Source of the DNA: Gigaspora margarita
Lineage: Eukaryota; Glomeromycota; Glomeromycetes; Diversisporales; Gigasporaceae
Direction of reading: 5' to 3'
NCBI GenBank assembly: GCA_009809945.1
Contig: WTPW01000694.1
Coordinates: forward strand, 231,805-295,804
Length of the DNA: 64,000 bases
In this document: positions 35,180-46,660 of the stretch, in pieces
Layout of the letters: each line of letters begins with the position of its first letter
Position numbering within the stretch: position 1 is the stretch's first letter
The notes under the pieces: generated by a model
Told to the model about the DNA's origin: nothing
The model's database searches: none
What the model saw: the letters and a program-made list of their open reading frames with translations, nothing else
Position numbers and translations under genes: made by a program

Positions 35180-36298
35180 ATTAATAATATAATTAATTGA
35201 TATACTTTTTTAATTATTAAAAATATTAAATTTTGTTTTATTACCTTTAAAAAAATTAATTTTATTATTAGAAAGCAATTGTGCAACTCTTGGTGATTGT
35301 TATTTAAGCTAAGCAAAATCTGCTGCAGCAATTAAAAAATTACCAATTTATCAACAAACTGAATTTTGTAGATATTGTTTTAATGTTATAAATAAAAGAT
35401 TTAAAGAATTTGATGATAATTTATATTTTTTAGGATATTTTTAGTACCAAATTTTCGAAGCAAGTATATTTTAAATATAAATTATTTTAAATAATTTAAT
35501 TATTTTATTAATTTTATAATTTAGATCTTGGATTTAAAAAAGAACAATTTTCTAGAATAATTTTAATAGTTGGCACAATATGGTAAAAATTAAATAATAA
35601 TTGTACTAGTGGTGATATTATAGCAGCTCATCATTATTTATATAAAGAAAATAAATATTCTTATGATGTATCATATACTCAAGGACATGATATACCATTA
35701 TTATGGTAGAATTCTTTAGAATCTGAACCAACTTACTTACAAGAAATAGCATTAAATATTTTAGCTATTACTTTTAATAATGCATCTTGTGAAAGAAATT
35801 TTTCTTTACTTACTTGTCTAACTAGAAACAAACATATTCAACTTGGTACTAAAAAATTAGAAACTATAGCAAAATTATGTACTTTTTATAATTCTAATGC
35901 TAAAAAAGAACTTTCATATTTGCTAATAAAATAACTGAAGAAGAATTATTGAAAATATTAAAGCAAACAAATATTAAACCATTTGAAAAAACTTCAAAAA
36001 AAGAAGGAATTGATAAAGAAATATTATTACCTAATGATAATTTATAATCAAATCTAGGTTCAGATTCTTATCTAAAAGTAATATAAATACTAAAGAGGAT
36101 TTGATTTTATTTTAGAAAAAGGGTTAGATTTAGATAATCAAATTTTTATTGATGATTTCCTGATGATAATAATAGTAATAATGATTATTTATCAGAAAAT
36201 GATGAAACTACAGAAAATAATGAAAAAAAACAAAATTTTGAGCCAGAAGATTATGTTTGAACCCAGAATATTTATTAATGGCTGATGATGATTATTAA

Positions 36299-37060
36299 GT
36301 AAATTTTAATATTTTTAAAAAACTATTTTTTTATATTTATATTAAATTATTTTATATATAATATAAAATATAAACAAAAAGAATGTTTTGGTAAAACTCA
36401 AATATTTTATCAATCTAAATCTGAAACTTAATTTTGTTTAATATATAATTTTTTAAAATGGTTGTAATTAATATTTTTTGATTGAAATACTGAAATATAT
36501 GGAGTAATCCATGTATTTATTGTTAATTTTCTTATTTGTGCTAATTTACTTAATTAATAAATTTTAGTTTTGTATAAACATAAAATGTAGAGAGCCAATT
36601 AGAGTTGCAATCCAACCTCTTTTTTTAGTTACAGAATTTCTACTTAGTTTTGGTTTTGGAATTGGGCATTTCTACCTAATTTGGGTCCATAACCAAAACT
36701 TAAATATGTATCACATTTCGGTAAATAGCATCAAACTCAAAAACTATCAATTCGTTAAATAAATATCCATGCATTTAATAGTATAACCTTTAAATTATTT
36801 GACTTTGGTTTGAGTGCTGCCAAGTAATAAACAGCAAGTAGGATTCATATTCATTGTTAAAACTTATACTGAAAGGAACTAATTGTCAGACAATATCAAG
36901 AATGAAGTGCAATGAAGAATATGGTTATATTTAATGTGCATCTGATTAGACAACCCATTCTTATGATTTCACCTTAGGATTTCTATGTGTTGCTTCGAAG
37001 TATTTGATGTATAAATGATGTAATTGTGTGATCAAAGAAATATAATTCTATAATATTATG
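36299..37060. other. AT-rich flank of the hAT element
   Basis: No gene was recognised. The 3' end of the hAT element should lie here, but I could not find a terminal inverted repeat or 8-bp duplication matching its 5' side. A segment near 36895-36990 weakly resembles the tandem unit at 13059-14130. Confidence 0.4.
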
Positions 37061-37064
37061 ATAA

Positions 37065-37325
37065 TATTGGATCTTTGCCAGGAAAAATCACCCTTCAGGA
37101 TTTTCTGATTGGGCTAATTCAGGAAAAGCTTAGACCAGAATGTCAGTTCTTATTCATAAGTAAATCTTCTTTTGCTTTATTGATTCAATAGTTTATGAAT
37201 AAACTATCAAATCAGTAAAGTAAAAAAGATGAATAAGAACTGGCATTCTGGTTTAAGTTTTTTTGAACTAGCCCCGATTGGAAAATCCCAAAAGGTGATT
37301 TTTCTAGCAAAGATCTCATATTTTA
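37065..37325. mobile_element. 260-bp full foldback MITE
   Basis: ATCTTTGCCAGGAAAAATCA at left is mirrored by TGATTTTTCTAGCAAAGAT at right. The arms run almost to the centre near 37195, including CCAGAATGTCAGTTCTTATT and its mirror. Non-coding. Confidence 0.65.
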
Positions 37326-38330
37326 AATTTCCTCATCTAGTCATCATTTAAATATAAAACTATTTACTAGTGTTACTATCGAAAAGACCTGCTAGTTAAA
37401 GCTACTTGGATAGTAAATGAAAATAAATGTTGGATTTGAAATCATGGTCACACTTTATAGGCAACACTGGTTATTGAGATAAAACTCAATATTCTGACAA
37501 TTATCATATATTCATAGTAATTGTGCATTAAGACAAGCTATTTACTAGTAGGAGATAATTTGTAAGAAATCTCTTTATTAGGAGAAAGGTTCAAAGGGCA
37601 TACATCTTCTACTCTAACATCAGGAGGAACTAGCATTTATATACATGTGTAGGTATCACTGAAGAAACATTGTATGATCTTTCTCAATGACATTGTCCTC
37701 CAACAAAACTATCGCCACCCAAACATTAACCCATTAAGGTTAAGGTAATTATAATATAAACGGATAAATGACTAAATATAGTAACTAATATATAGTATGA
37801 CAACCATATTAGGAAACCTATAGATTCAGACTTAACACTTTCTAAAAAGTCTAGACCCGATTTACACTAAGGTTATGAATTAAGCATAACACCAGTAAGC
37901 CTTAAATTTGTAATATGTGCAAGTTATACTTGTTCTACTGTACGTATTATATATATTTCACTAGCATGGACTATCTACTTTTTTAAACTAACTATTTCAT
38001 TTCACTTGATTTGGGATCTGCATAAAAAAATGAATATTGTTGTTATAATAGCTTATTCTATCAATATTGTAATGGTAAAATTAATTATAAGCGAAATGTT
38101 GGCTATATGAAGAGTGTACAAATCAAAGTGACTGTAAGTAAACGCGTTTTGACATCAAAAATTTTATGATCTTATTGGCTAAAGTCATCAGATGATTTCG
38201 TAAGGTGCTGGACTTTAAACGATCTTTTGTTTGCGATGAGTCCTAAACCCAATTTTACATGGGTTTTCTAGCCGTAATATAATTTGCATGTCAAGTGTTT
38301 GACATTACAGCAGATTAGAGTCATTTTGCA
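37326..38330. other. AT-rich intergenic stretch
   Basis: No gene, tandem repeat or inverted ends were recognised. The sequence near 38090-38170 vaguely recalls the unit at 13059-14130 (GAAGAGTGTACAAATC). Confidence 0.4.
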
Positions 38331-38334
38331 AAAC

Positions 38335-38366
38335 CTAGTTTGGGATTCTTCCAAATCCCAAACTAG
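38335..38366. repeat. Perfect 13-bp-arm hairpin
   Basis: CTAGTTTGGGATT and AATCCCAAACTAG are exact reverse complements around a 6-base loop. It directly precedes the GACGAAA-type repeat. Confidence 0.7.
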
Positions 38367-38465
38367 TAAGTATGGGTCGCAACCCTAGAGCCACTAGAGC
38401 TCTTATTTACACTTGTTTATTATATAATCTGTTTTTTCGTCTTTTATTGTTTTTTATCCTTTGCA

Positions 38466-38660
38466 GTTTTGTCAGTTTCGTCACTTTTCGTCAGTTTCGT
38501 CATATTTTGCTAGTTTCATCACCTTTCATCAGTTTCGTCACCTTTCGTCAGTTTCATCATTTCGCATTTGAGATTTTAGTTGACGAAAGACGAAACTAGG
38601 TTTCGCATTTTGTCAGTGCGAAACCTTAAGGTTTCGTCTAACAACTATACTTCGGGTTAT
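38466..38660. repeat. GTCAGTTTCGTCACCTTTC minisatellite and GACGAAA block
   Basis: About five units of 18-20 bp (TTTCGTCAGTTTCGTCACC type) run from 38466 to about 38562. Inverted GACGAAA words and AGGTTTCGTCTAACAACTA follow. The latter matches the 28480-28560 block in opposite orientation. The 75-codon frame overlapping it is a product of the repeat. Confidence 0.65.
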
Positions 38661-38669
38661 TAATATTTG

Positions 38670-41379
38670 ATAAATAAAAACTTGTAAACATTTATTTTTA
38701 TCGCTAAATCATTACGTCATGCTCTGGCAAATTGCCTTATATAATTGAATTTCCAGATTGAATACTCACCAGTGACGATATCTATTCTCAGTCACAAAAC
38801 CTGCTTTATTTAGCTTTAACGTTAAGTAGAAATTGGGCGCTTAAGTTTATTTACAACATACTGTAAATTATTTGCATAATATTATTTACAATTTTCGCAA
38901 AATTTAAATAGGTGCACAGCCTTAATAATTTGGTATTTTGTGATAGATTTTACAAAAAAATGTAATAGCATTACATGCAAAATTATGAAAGTTTTCTTTA
39001 AATGTATAAAAAACAAATCACTTTTTAAAGTTTAGTTTGAAAAAAATGATTCCATTGATTTGACAAAATCTTATTCGAAAATAGCAAATTATTAGGTTGC
39101 GCTATCTGTTTTTGACCTTTAGTGATCCGACGACTCTGCATTTAATTTTTTAAAAAAATTTTTGTTAAAAATTTTATTAAAATTTTATTGACATGCAGCC
39201 CAATTATCTGTTAAAATTGTTTTATAAAAATTTTTAAATGACATATGAACGGATTTGGTATTTTTACTAAGTATCAAAGTTCTATCATTTCATGAAATTG
39301 AAAGAATTTTACAGAACTGTAGTCTAAAATCTGATTAAGGTACATGGCTACATGATGTAACCTTGCTTAAAACAGAATTATAGTATAATCACTAGACTCA
39401 TATTAAAGACCCAAGTGTAATGATGAACTTTCTAATATTTGCAAAAATATCACCCAATTATCAATTATAGTATTTCAAAGCATTGTTCATCTTGTCAATT
39501 GATTAAATTTGTGGTATAACTATGAGCATAATTATATAAGTTTGCTACATAAGCTATATATGCTACATAGCTTGGTGTGAAATATGTATTACTGTACCTA
39601 TAAGAGATCCTGAATAGAGAAGCAATTTGTGGGGTTTCACATAAAATACCTGACATAAATGGTTGGATCTTGGCAATATAATGTGACTCCTTTAAGACTA
39701 TGCAGCAAATTACTAACAGGCTAGTAGCCTACATAGATATTTTGAAAGACTACATAAAAATTTGGTCAGTTTAAAGAAAAAAATGAAGTTGTTCCAAAAT
39801 ATTTTACAGTAAATAGAAAATGAATAAGCATAAATTTCAAGCAAGATTAAGACCAAAATTTAAGTTACAAAATATTTCAAGCATCAAAATGATATAGCAT
39901 ACACTTTTGTTAACTTGTTTAAACACAGTCATAAAAGGCTATTCTATAAATCAGAATTTTTGAAAATATATTTATCAAATATTCATAAATATAGAATGCA
40001 ACTAATGCTTTGAATAGATCAACTGAAACTGATTTTATAAAAGATAATTCAGGTCAACCCGTTTGCAATACTAAATGCAACAATAGCAACGAACTTAGGA
40101 ATAAGTTTAATTATATTTGAGACTGAAGGTTGGTCGATTTTACAATCTTACAACAAAAGAAATGATATAAAAACTATTAAACCTAATTTTGTGCTAACCC
40201 AAAAATTGTACAACATAAAACTAAAAGAAAGTATAGATGGGTGAAATAAAACCAGTTTTTACTATATAGGTTTATAAAAATTTTTGTGAAATACAAATTT
40301 TAAGACTACAGCTAATACAATTTACGTGCGTACGTACGTATCTTATCAATTTGGTATTACCAAAGCTGGTTAGATTTATTAGTCGACTCTTTAAAGACAA
40401 ACCAATTAACTTTATATTAAAAAAAGTCTTTTCTTATAGAAAGGGCCAAACTGCACCTGGAAACCAATAATAAGGTCTTCAATTAAAGATGGGTGGCGAA
40501 TAATGACGTCATTAACGAATGAAAACCATTTCGTCAGACAAATTTGAGTTGATGAAATGACGAATTGCGAAACTCGTAACGAATGAAGAAACGCATAAAA
40601 ATCATAAATTTCATAAGTAATCTATAGCATTTGGATGTAATAAGTGTAAGGAAAGGTTTAAAATATGCATTTTCTTTAGGAATCATGTGTAATTAATTTT
40701 TTTTGTTCTTACATTTTACACAGTGATCCAATATTACCTGATGACTTGCATTGATTATCTGGATCTATCCAATAAGTCTATTGAACGAAACTACTAAGTT
40801 TTCAGATAAATTCAAACACATTAAACTTGATGATACTTATTGGTTTGAGTCTTGCTTGTGATCTGCCATATTTTCTTTTTAACTAAAATGGAAACATTTT
40901 AGTAAAAACTTTTTTTTTTTTATTGAACTATCTGATCTATCTGAGTTGATGCTCGAATCTATCTGAGCATATGCCCCCAAAAAATTTTATCGAATTTGAG
41001 TTGCATTTATTAGATTTTTAAGTTGACTTTTAATTCGATAGTTAGATGTATGCATTATTATTTTAAATCTTATTTTGAATTTATGTATGACGTATATGCC
41101 GTACAAGGTTAGAGTTGGCCTTTTTTAGCAATTTGATAATTAGATAAAGTATAATTAACATATAAGTATAATATTAGATTTTATTTATAAAACTGTAGTA
41201 ATTAATAAAAGCTAAATATCATGCAAATAATTTTTAAGTTAAATTTATTGTATTTAAATAGAGTTGGAATTTTTAATATTTATAATTTTGTTTATTGGGT
41301 TCATTTATAAAAGAAGGTTTTGTTGAATTAGTTCTTGGTATATTACATTTATTGTTTTGTTATTTGTATTATTTTCTGG
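38670..41379. other. Long AT-rich region without a recognised gene
   Basis: Both strands were scanned; frames are short and biased. The stretch at 40490-40600 is another GACGAAA/CGTCA-rich patch with TGACGTCA at its start. The palindromic word GTACGTACGTAC is near 40329. Otherwise nothing was recognised. Confidence 0.45.
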
Positions 41380-41381
41380 TA

Positions 41382-41567
41382 CTGTTGGCCCTCCCCAAAC
41401 CGATCCTGTCAAAATCGATAACCTGTCAAATCTGATAAAAACTTAATCTACCAAGTTGGTACCTGATATATAAATCTAATTGTTTATAATATTTTCAAAT
41501 CTGATAACCTCCCGAAACTGATACAAAACCTGTTCACCATGCATACTGGTTTGGGGAGGGCTGACAG
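41382..41567. mobile_element. 186-bp TA-flanked MITE (CTGTTGGCCCTCCCCAAACC)
   Basis: The ends CTGTTGGCCCTCCCCAAACC and GGTTTGGGGAGGGCTGACAG are inverted repeats, bounded by TA on each side (41380-41381, 41568-41569). This is the pattern of a Tc1/mariner-type non-autonomous element. Internal CTGATAACCT words repeat. Confidence 0.75.
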
Positions 41568-41710
41568 TAGTAATATTAAAGCATGGTTTCTATTTTTACA
41601 CGTGATAGGACTGTGTAAATTTGCCTATTAGCAAATTCATGGGTTCTGAGATCTATGACTGCACAAAATAGTGTAAGACCTTGACAACTATTAAAAGTTG
41701 CTGAATAAGC

Positions 41711-42318
41711 TAAGGGAAGTGCATTAAATCACATAATTAGTGTTTACATAGGTTCGACCCCCTCCCCCCTGTGATAAGACTATTGACCAATCAAATTTCA
41801 TCTTTTATAATATTAAAAAAATTCAAAAATGTTTTTGACCCCACGTATAATAAACGTCGCTACATAGTAAAGTCAAAAGTTTACTATGTGAATTGATTAA
41901 AGTTGCCTAAGTAAACTTTTTCAGAAGGTCAAAATACACTTATTCTAAAATTTTTTCAATATTGGAGAACTTTTTATTATTTGACGTTTTGATTTTTATG
42001 TTTGACAAAAATTTTAAAATTTTTTAAAAAAATACATATGACGAATGTAAAAATTAAAAGTTAAATAATAAAAACTTCTTCAATTTTGAAAAAATTTCAG
42101 AGTATATGTATTTTGATATTCCAAACAAGTTTACTTAATTGATATTTATCGATTGACACAGTAAAATTTAGACTTTACTTTGTAGCAACTTTCTGCGAAT
42201 TTTTATTATAATAAATACTTCAATATTATTAGCTATTTTACTATGTATTTATATATAGGATATGATAAATGAGGACCCCCTCTCCCCTAAAATTTATGTG
42301 ATTTACTGCACTTCCCTA
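41711..42318. mobile_element. Foldback element with AGGGAAGTGCA ends
   Basis: TAAGGGAAGTGCATTAAATC at left is mirrored by GATTTACTGCACTTCCCTAA at right, followed on both arms by CACATAA and then CCCCCT-rich segments. Inner arms including ACTTTTTATTATTTGACG are mirrored near 42060. The turn is near 42010. Non-coding. Confidence 0.65.
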
Positions 42319-42429
42319 AATGTAATAGAAACTGTTTTTGATGTACTGTTCATAAGTAATAGTCAGGTTGGAAGTAAAAGTTTATTCTAGAAATAAGAGG
42401 AATATCTAATATATTATTTGGATTATTAT

Positions 42430-42600
42430 TCCTTCTCAAATAAAAATAAAATTCTAGTTATATTTGAGTTAGGGTTAAAGGTAGAGTTAGAATTAGGATT
42501 AGTGTTAGGGTTATGGGTATGATCACTCAAGAGGAGCATTTTTTGTTAAAAATGTGATAGGGATACTCTAGTAAAATTTTGAGATAGCATAATGTAAGTA
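42430..42600. mobile_element. Inverted relative of the 33407 MITE
   Basis: On the minus strand it repeats the 33440-33600 order: TTTTACTAGAGTATCCCTAT, then AAAAAATGCTCCTCTTGAG, then a CTAACCCTAA-type run. GAGTTAGGGTTAAAGG lies near 42466 on the plus strand. Its terminal inverted repeats are not preserved. Confidence 0.5.
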
Positions 42601-42999
42601 AGGAATATCAAACCTCACCCTGGATGAAGAATAAATGTGCCCATTATTTAATTTTGTTATATTAAATAATCTCTGCTTAAGTTGGTTATTATAACTTATG
42701 TATTTTTAACCAATCCTTTTTCTATAGAGATGTTTTGCATTATAGAGCATATTGCTCTAGTTTTTAGTTGGATTTCATGATCTGGTATTCCTGGATATGT
42801 TAGTTGAGCCAAGTAGTCAGGTGTTGCAGTAGGAGAATTATTCATAATTTGATTATTTTCTTTAATATTATTATAACTATAATATTTGTGAATTTATTTA
42901 AGTAATTTGTCAAGTATTTGTTATATTTAAAAATCATTATATAAAAGCTAGTTGTTTAATTACTAGCTGAATTAGTTGCCAATATTTAATTAATCATTA

Positions 43000-43125
43000 G
43001 AGATTTTGTCAAGAGTTTCATTAATACATCATAGATTTCATCAATTTGTTATAGGTCTCATCAATTCACCATAGGTTTTATCAATTATTGGAGGTTTTAT
43101 TAATTATTAAAGTTTTATTATAACA
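43000..43125. repeat. Short tandem repeat of TTTCATCAATT type
   Basis: About five units of 20-25 bp like CATAGATTTCATCAATT run through this stretch with decreasing similarity to the right. Non-coding. Confidence 0.5.
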
Positions 43126-43199
43126 AAACTATGATGATATCATTTGTTATCACAAAATAATTTTGTTAGCCATCATTAACCCTAATATAGTATTGTTTA

Positions 43200-43385
43200 G
43201 CTAGCCAATGATTATAGTCAAATAGCCAAAATATACAAAAAAATTATTTGGCCAAATGGCCAAACATTTATATAGTAGAACTAGAAATATGATTGGTTAA
43301 ATTATATAAATTAGAAATTTTTGGCCAAAATTTGGCTATTGGCTATTGGCCATTTGCTATTGGACATTTGGCCATTTGGCTGGTT
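43200..43385. repeat. TTGGCCATTTGGC-rich palindromic block
   Basis: GGCCAAATGGCCAAAC at left and TTTGGCCATTTGGC at right form inverted ends around an AT-rich centre, with internal GGCTATTGGC repeats. It is probably a small MITE. Confidence 0.45.
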
Positions 43386-43913
43386 CTTAAAAATTGTTTG
43401 CCTACAAAAATTGCCAATATTGCTCTAGTACTTGGTATAGTTAGAATAGTATAGATGTTTTATGATTACTTCTTGAGTCTATATATTTGTTTCTTGTAGC
43501 CCAAAATTACTTATACATTATTTGTGTTCTGCAATCATAATAGCTATTTGCTATAAACTTAATTCAATATGATTATAATTGTTTTGTAATTGTTTTCGAA
43601 ATCTGCTAATAAATTTTCTATGTATTATTCCTATAATTCAAGAGTAGAATGCATTAGAATAGTTCTAAAATAATAGAGTTCATTAGCTCTTGGTTATATT
43701 AAAATTATACTAGTAATTTTAGTAGTAGTTTATTTTTTAATTATTTTTTTGGTATTTTAAAATATTCTTGCTTAATAAATTTATTTTTATATATTTTATC
43801 TTGCTTGTAAGAGTAAGGGTATAGTATATAATGTTTATAATATTCTATATATTTTAAATTGTTAAAAAGAGGTTTTGAAAGGTAAAAAAATAGGAATCAA
43901 GAAGAGAAGCAGG

Positions 43914-45100
43914 ACCATAGACATCTCTCATATAGGTTATAACTAATCTGCATAAATTTGAAAGTTTTTGCTTTGTTAAAAATTAAATTATTATATATAA
44001 ATTTTATAGTAATTTGCTAAAACTAAATTATAATCTAGATTTATTAAAAATATTTTTGTATTGTAAATATTGCATGTTGGTTTACAATTTCTTTGGATTT
44101 AAAATTGACACATGTTGTTTTAAAATTTATATTAATTGAAATATAATATAAATTATTTTTACTAAGCTTAAATCTAACTATAGGATAATATTTGATAAAC
44201 TTAAAAACTTTTACTAATCAAACTTGAAGCACATATCTTCAACTAATAGAATCTTAATTTTTATATACAAATATAAGAAACTTACAAAGATATTGAGGTG
44301 TTTGTAAATTTAGATATCTACGTTTTTGCAAGTTTTTTACTCAATTACACTATATCCAAAAACTTTCTCAAAATAAACTTCCAAAATGCTACTAAGCAAG
44401 TTGATAAATATAAAATTCAGCTATTTTTAATTAATTTTCTTCAAAAATGAAAAAATATTGACTAAGATATCTATATTTTTCATTTAGCTTCTAGATTTAG
44501 TATTTTTGTTGTAATGAAAAGGATAAAAAAATTATAGTACCTATTCTAATTTTTACAAGTTCAAATAAAACAAGTTACTGCATACTATTAAAAGTGATAG
44601 ATAATTAAATAAAATTTTACTTTCTGAAATTCAAGATATTTGTTTAATTTTTGTTTCAGAATGCTTTTTTTTATTTGAAAACATCAATTTTTCAATGTAA
44701 ATAACTTTTTTGCATATGTTTTGAACCATATTTTGACTATAAAGAAAATTTTAATAATAAAATATTATAAGTGTCTTATAAATCTAATGTTTTTTCAACT
44801 CACTTACAACTTTTGTTAGTAACTCAAAGTTAATTATCTTAATTAAATTTTGTATAGATAGTTTATTATTATTTTTTATTATATGTTTTTTTTTATTATA
44901 CTATTATTTGACACATCTATATATTAAATATTAGATCTTCAATCTATCTGTCATTAAACAGCTATACAATATAAATAAAATAAGTATAGCATGTTGTACC
45001 ACTACATCATAACACATGAGATGATCTTTTCAATTTTAGAATAGGCAATTAGAAAAAAATGAAAATATCAAAAACTAATGTTTAAATCAACCTTGCTTTA
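43914..45100. repeat. Dispersed AT-rich repeat, copy 1
   Basis: The segment from about 44170 to 44890 matches 56452-56470 plus 57132-57766 (for example TAGCTTCTAGATTTAGTATT near 44486 and near 57404). In copy 2 the family is split by a LINE and a SINE. The left boundary may be AGACATCTCTCATATAGG at 43928, shared with the MITE copies at 15901 and 63130. No coding frame is seen. Confidence 0.5.
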
Positions 45101-45129
45101 CTAATTAAAATTGATAGTAATGAAAATTA

Positions 45130-45590
45130 ACATAATCTAACTCTATAAACACTAATATTAAGACCTTAACTCTACTTATTTGTCTCACGTGTTTAGTTTG
45201 TTTACAGATCAGATTTTTCTTTTTGTTTTGTATTAAATGTACAAATATAAAAGATGCCTATAAATAAAAAAAAAAGTCAATTAAAGTTACAGTAAAAATT
45301 AACTAATATTAAGGCCTTATCTCTACTTATTTGTCTCATGTGTTTAATTTGTTTACAAAATTAGATTTCTTTTTTTGTTTTGTATTATCTGCACAAATAA
45401 GAAAGTTGCCTATAAACTAAAAAAAAAAGTCTATTGAAATTAATTTGAAAATTAACATAAACTAACCCTATAGCTACTAATGTTAAAGAATCTTATTGCT
45501 CTTTTTAATTTGTATTATCTGCACAAATAAGAAAGAACCTATAACCAAAAAAAAAGTCAATTGAAGTTACAGTAATTTTACTAAAATAGA
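45130..45590. repeat. Three tandem units of about 150-170 bp
   Basis: Units carry CTACTTATTTGTCTCACGTG (first two), then TTTTTGTTTTGTATTA, GCACAAATAAGAAAG-like and AAAAAAAAGTCAATTGAAGT phrases. They start near 45152, 45304 and 45476. Non-coding. Confidence 0.6.
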
Positions 45591-45912
45591 TAAATTTAAA
45601 ACCCAATAATTAAACAAAATTTAGATTCAGTAATTATATATAGTATGAATAGTCTAAAGATATCAAATCAATTAATATTTTTTTAAATTGCATCTTCTCA
45701 ATAAAAAATTTTAAAGTAGCAAAATAAAATATGTATTTTGATAGCTTTTGACAAAATCTATCAAATAATATATTGTTATTTTAAGAAATTTTTGTTTATT
45801 ATTAAGAAGATATAATTTTAAATTTATAAGTTTTTAAATTTTAGCACTATACATAAAAAAATTAAAAAATATATAAAAATTTTAACTAATTAAATTCAAT
45901 TTTATAAGTAAA

Positions 45913-46060
45913 GGGGAGTGACAAAAATCAGGTGATTTTTTAGGAGGGAGGGGGTAAAAAATGTTGAAATTATATATAGGAACCTGACCAAATCTATATT
46001 AAAGAGGGGGGAAGGGGAGTAGGCCTCTGATAAAAAATAATCAGGTGATTAATGACATGG
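45913..46060. mobile_element. 145-bp MITE, copy 2 (AATCAGGTGATT type)
   Basis: The start GGAGTGACAAAAATCAGGTG, the middle GTAGGCCTCTGATAAAAAAT and the end AATCAGGTGATTAATGACAT match the copy at 7191-7333 with a few changes. Non-coding. Confidence 0.65.
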
Positions 46061-46194
46061 CCCAAATAATCAACCAAATGTTTAGCACTACTATAAAAAT
46101 TTGATGTAACTAAACTATAGCAAGTTTATTAGCCAAATACTTTTTTGAAACTTATTGATTCTTAGAATTTGTTTTATCTCTAAACTAGAGATTA

Positions 46195-46660
46195 GGCCCA
46201 GATAAGGATTACCCGGTAACCTGTGTAAGCACTCTTATTAGGGTAGAAACTTTGTTAACTGGTTGACCTGGATAAAAAAAATCAAAATAAAAAAAATAAA
46301 ACAAGCCATTTTATCAAATGCGATTTAAAATAACTCAATTTATTGCACAGGTCTTATGTGCTTATTATTTTTAGAAGAAAACCAGAAATTAGAAAAATAG
46401 CATGAGAAAAAGAAAGGGAGAGAGAAAGAGAATGAGAGAAAAGAAAGGGAAAGAAAAAGAAAGGGAGAGAGAAAAAAAAAGGAGGAAAAAAAAGGGAAAA
46501 AGAAAGAAAGTGAAAGGAGTAAAAATAGTGTAAAATGCTTTTTTTTTTTTTTTTTTTTTTTTTTTNTTTTTTTTAGGATTACTAATTTTAATCAGGTTAG
46601 CTGAGTTAACCAGTTTACCCAAGTTATTTGGGTTAACCAGGTTGTTATCCAGTTTTGAAT
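46195..46660. mobile_element. GGTTAAC-end element with a polypurine tract
   Basis: TACCCGGTAACCTG and TTAACTGGTTGACCTGG at left face TTAGCTGAGTTAACCAG and TTGGGTTAACCAGG at right. This is the same terminal style as the element at 16722-17724. Inside is a G/A-only run of over 100 bp (about 46400-46510), then a T run containing an N. The hydrophobic minus-strand frame is an artefact of that tract. Confidence 0.5.

Larger units (their letters stand above)
30083..36298 (+). pseudogene. hAT-superfamily transposase, multi-exon, invaded and decayed
   Basis: The start ATG at 30083 begins MSSDEEISIVSTSSIDKGKK. A BED-type finger follows: CNLCGVTWNHGEPSKLENHLANYC. After a frameshift near 30420 the frame continues to a GT-AG intron (30679-30765), then ALDGWSSKKNYSYWNFIIIT with the first catalytic Asp. 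Exon 2 is split by SINE A, then resumes with HFVAIFSDNGANIKLSS (second Asp) and IRCIAHAINLAAQDI. Introns follow at 33182-33247 and 33373-33702, the latter holding a MITE. Retroposon R splits the next part. The C-terminal region (35.5-35.9 kb) has AITFNNASCERNFSLL, with the catalytic Glu, and the dimerisation motif. Stops lie at 30477, 30510, 30582, 35584 and 35707; those at 30477 and 35707, and probably 30582, stand at Trp positions. A hAT transposase cuts and pastes its element through a DDE nuclease domain; this copy cannot. Confidence 0.8.

Noticed and set aside
46389-46622. Minus-strand 77-codon frame of Phe/Leu/Ser
   Set aside because: It is the complement of the polypurine tract and runs through an ambiguous base.
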